A stretch of DNA of 5,818 nt, from assembly GCA_945949475.1 (NCBI GenBank), contig CAMFET010000062.1, forward strand, positions 1 through 5,818. Direction: 5' to 3'. The position numbers were made by a program, and so were the translations under genes. Source of the stretch: an uncultured Phascolarctobacterium sp. (GTDB lineage Bacteria; Bacillota; Negativicutes; Acidaminococcales; Acidaminococcaceae). The notes below the pieces were generated by a model. It was not told the origin of the DNA. It ran no database searches and saw only the letters and a list, made by a program, of their open reading frames with translations. Of this stretch, positions 5,554 to 5,818 are shown in pieces. How positions within the stretch are numbered: the stretch's first letter is position 1; each line of letters opens with the position of its first letter.

Positions 5554-5818
5554 TCATTTATCCTGCTTTTTAAATAGCTCCGCCACCTGCGCTCTAAAGG
5601 TTTCCGCGCCACCCATGGAGGGATGCCGTACTGCCTTGCACGCAATACCATATCTGCTCAACGTATCGGCTGCCTTTTGGCCGATGGCGACAATTTGCAT
5701 ATTAGGCACCAGCTCCAGCAGCATTTTGGCAAATTCCACGCCCACATCCAGCTCTGGCGTAGAGGGCGTGCGGTTGGTGAGCAGCTTATGCTCCTTATGA
5801 GGATGCCAAGGGAAGATA
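5554..5818 (-). CDS. Uracil-DNA glycosylase superfamily protein, C-terminal part
   Basis: The last 87 residues of a protein whose N-terminus lies beyond the right edge. The frame is open to the edge, and the GTG at 5745 is internal. The visible part fits the uracil-DNA glycosylase-like fold (PF03167). It starts IFPWHPHKEHKLLTNRTP, resembling the (F)PFHPH...NRTP segment of bacterial UDG-superfamily members. VAIGQKAADTLSRYGI, a typical strand-helix, follows. Then comes AVRHPSMGG (visible residues ~62-70), the HPS-type motif that contacts the DNA minor groove and positions the base. The protein ends in a short basic tail and a TGA. The N-terminal water-activating motif cannot be seen, so activity and subfamily are open. 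It lies 89 bases upstream of the exporter cluster on the same strand. A role in base-excision repair is inferred from the family; no link with the exporters is implied. Confidence 0.78.
   Translation of the reverse strand, partial: IFPWHPHKEHKLLTNRTPSTPELDVGVEFAKMLLELVPNMQIVAIGQKAADTLSRYGIACKAVRHPSMGGAETFRAQVAELFKKQDK

Noticed and set aside
5402..5800. Plus-strand open frame of 132 codons across the exporter promoter region
   Set aside because: It runs antisense to the glycosylase and exporter genes, shows no motif, and covers the intergenic repeats.

Overview
The window reads as a bacterial chromosome segment, most likely from a Bacillota-type anaerobe. Start codons follow strong AAAGGAGG-like ribosome binding sites, the base composition is moderate, and genes are tightly packed. 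The Negativicutes are one possibility, but this is only a guess from gene style. There is no mobile element, rRNA, tRNA or CRISPR array, and every stretch longer than about 150 bases carries a gene.

Layout: on the plus strand, the 3' end of a polyphosphate kinase gene (ppk) runs in from the left edge and stops at 770. A 149-base convergent intergenic region follows, with a strong hairpin terminator at 841-880. Everything to the right is on the minus strand. In transcription order from the right edge it holds: the C-terminal end of a uracil-DNA-glycosylase-superfamily protein (5818-5554); two tandem copies of a split ThrE-type exporter, each an N-terminal-domain/membrane subunit (YjjP-like, about 270-281 aa) followed by a small membrane subunit (YjjB-like, 153-159 aa); a manganese efflux pump (mntP); and an M20-family peptidase of the peptidase-T-like group.

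How they fit together: the four exporter genes are separated by gaps of 36 and 43 bases and by one 8-base overlap, which falls between copy A and copy B. They therefore look like one transcription unit that arose by tandem duplication of a two-gene module. By hand count the paralogues are about 68 % (large subunit) and 62 % (small subunit) identical. mntP follows after 79 bases and may be read through. The peptidase has its own candidate promoter. A peptidase that releases amino acids beside exporters that may remove threonine/serine or a dicarboxylate is a suggestive neighbourhood, but no functional link is proven.

No clearly new biological system is visible. The points most worth checking are the tandem duplication of the two-component exporter, a duplicated dyad repeat just upstream of it that overlaps a possible -10 box, and a 9-bp tandem repeat inside a larger dyad at the peptidase promoter.
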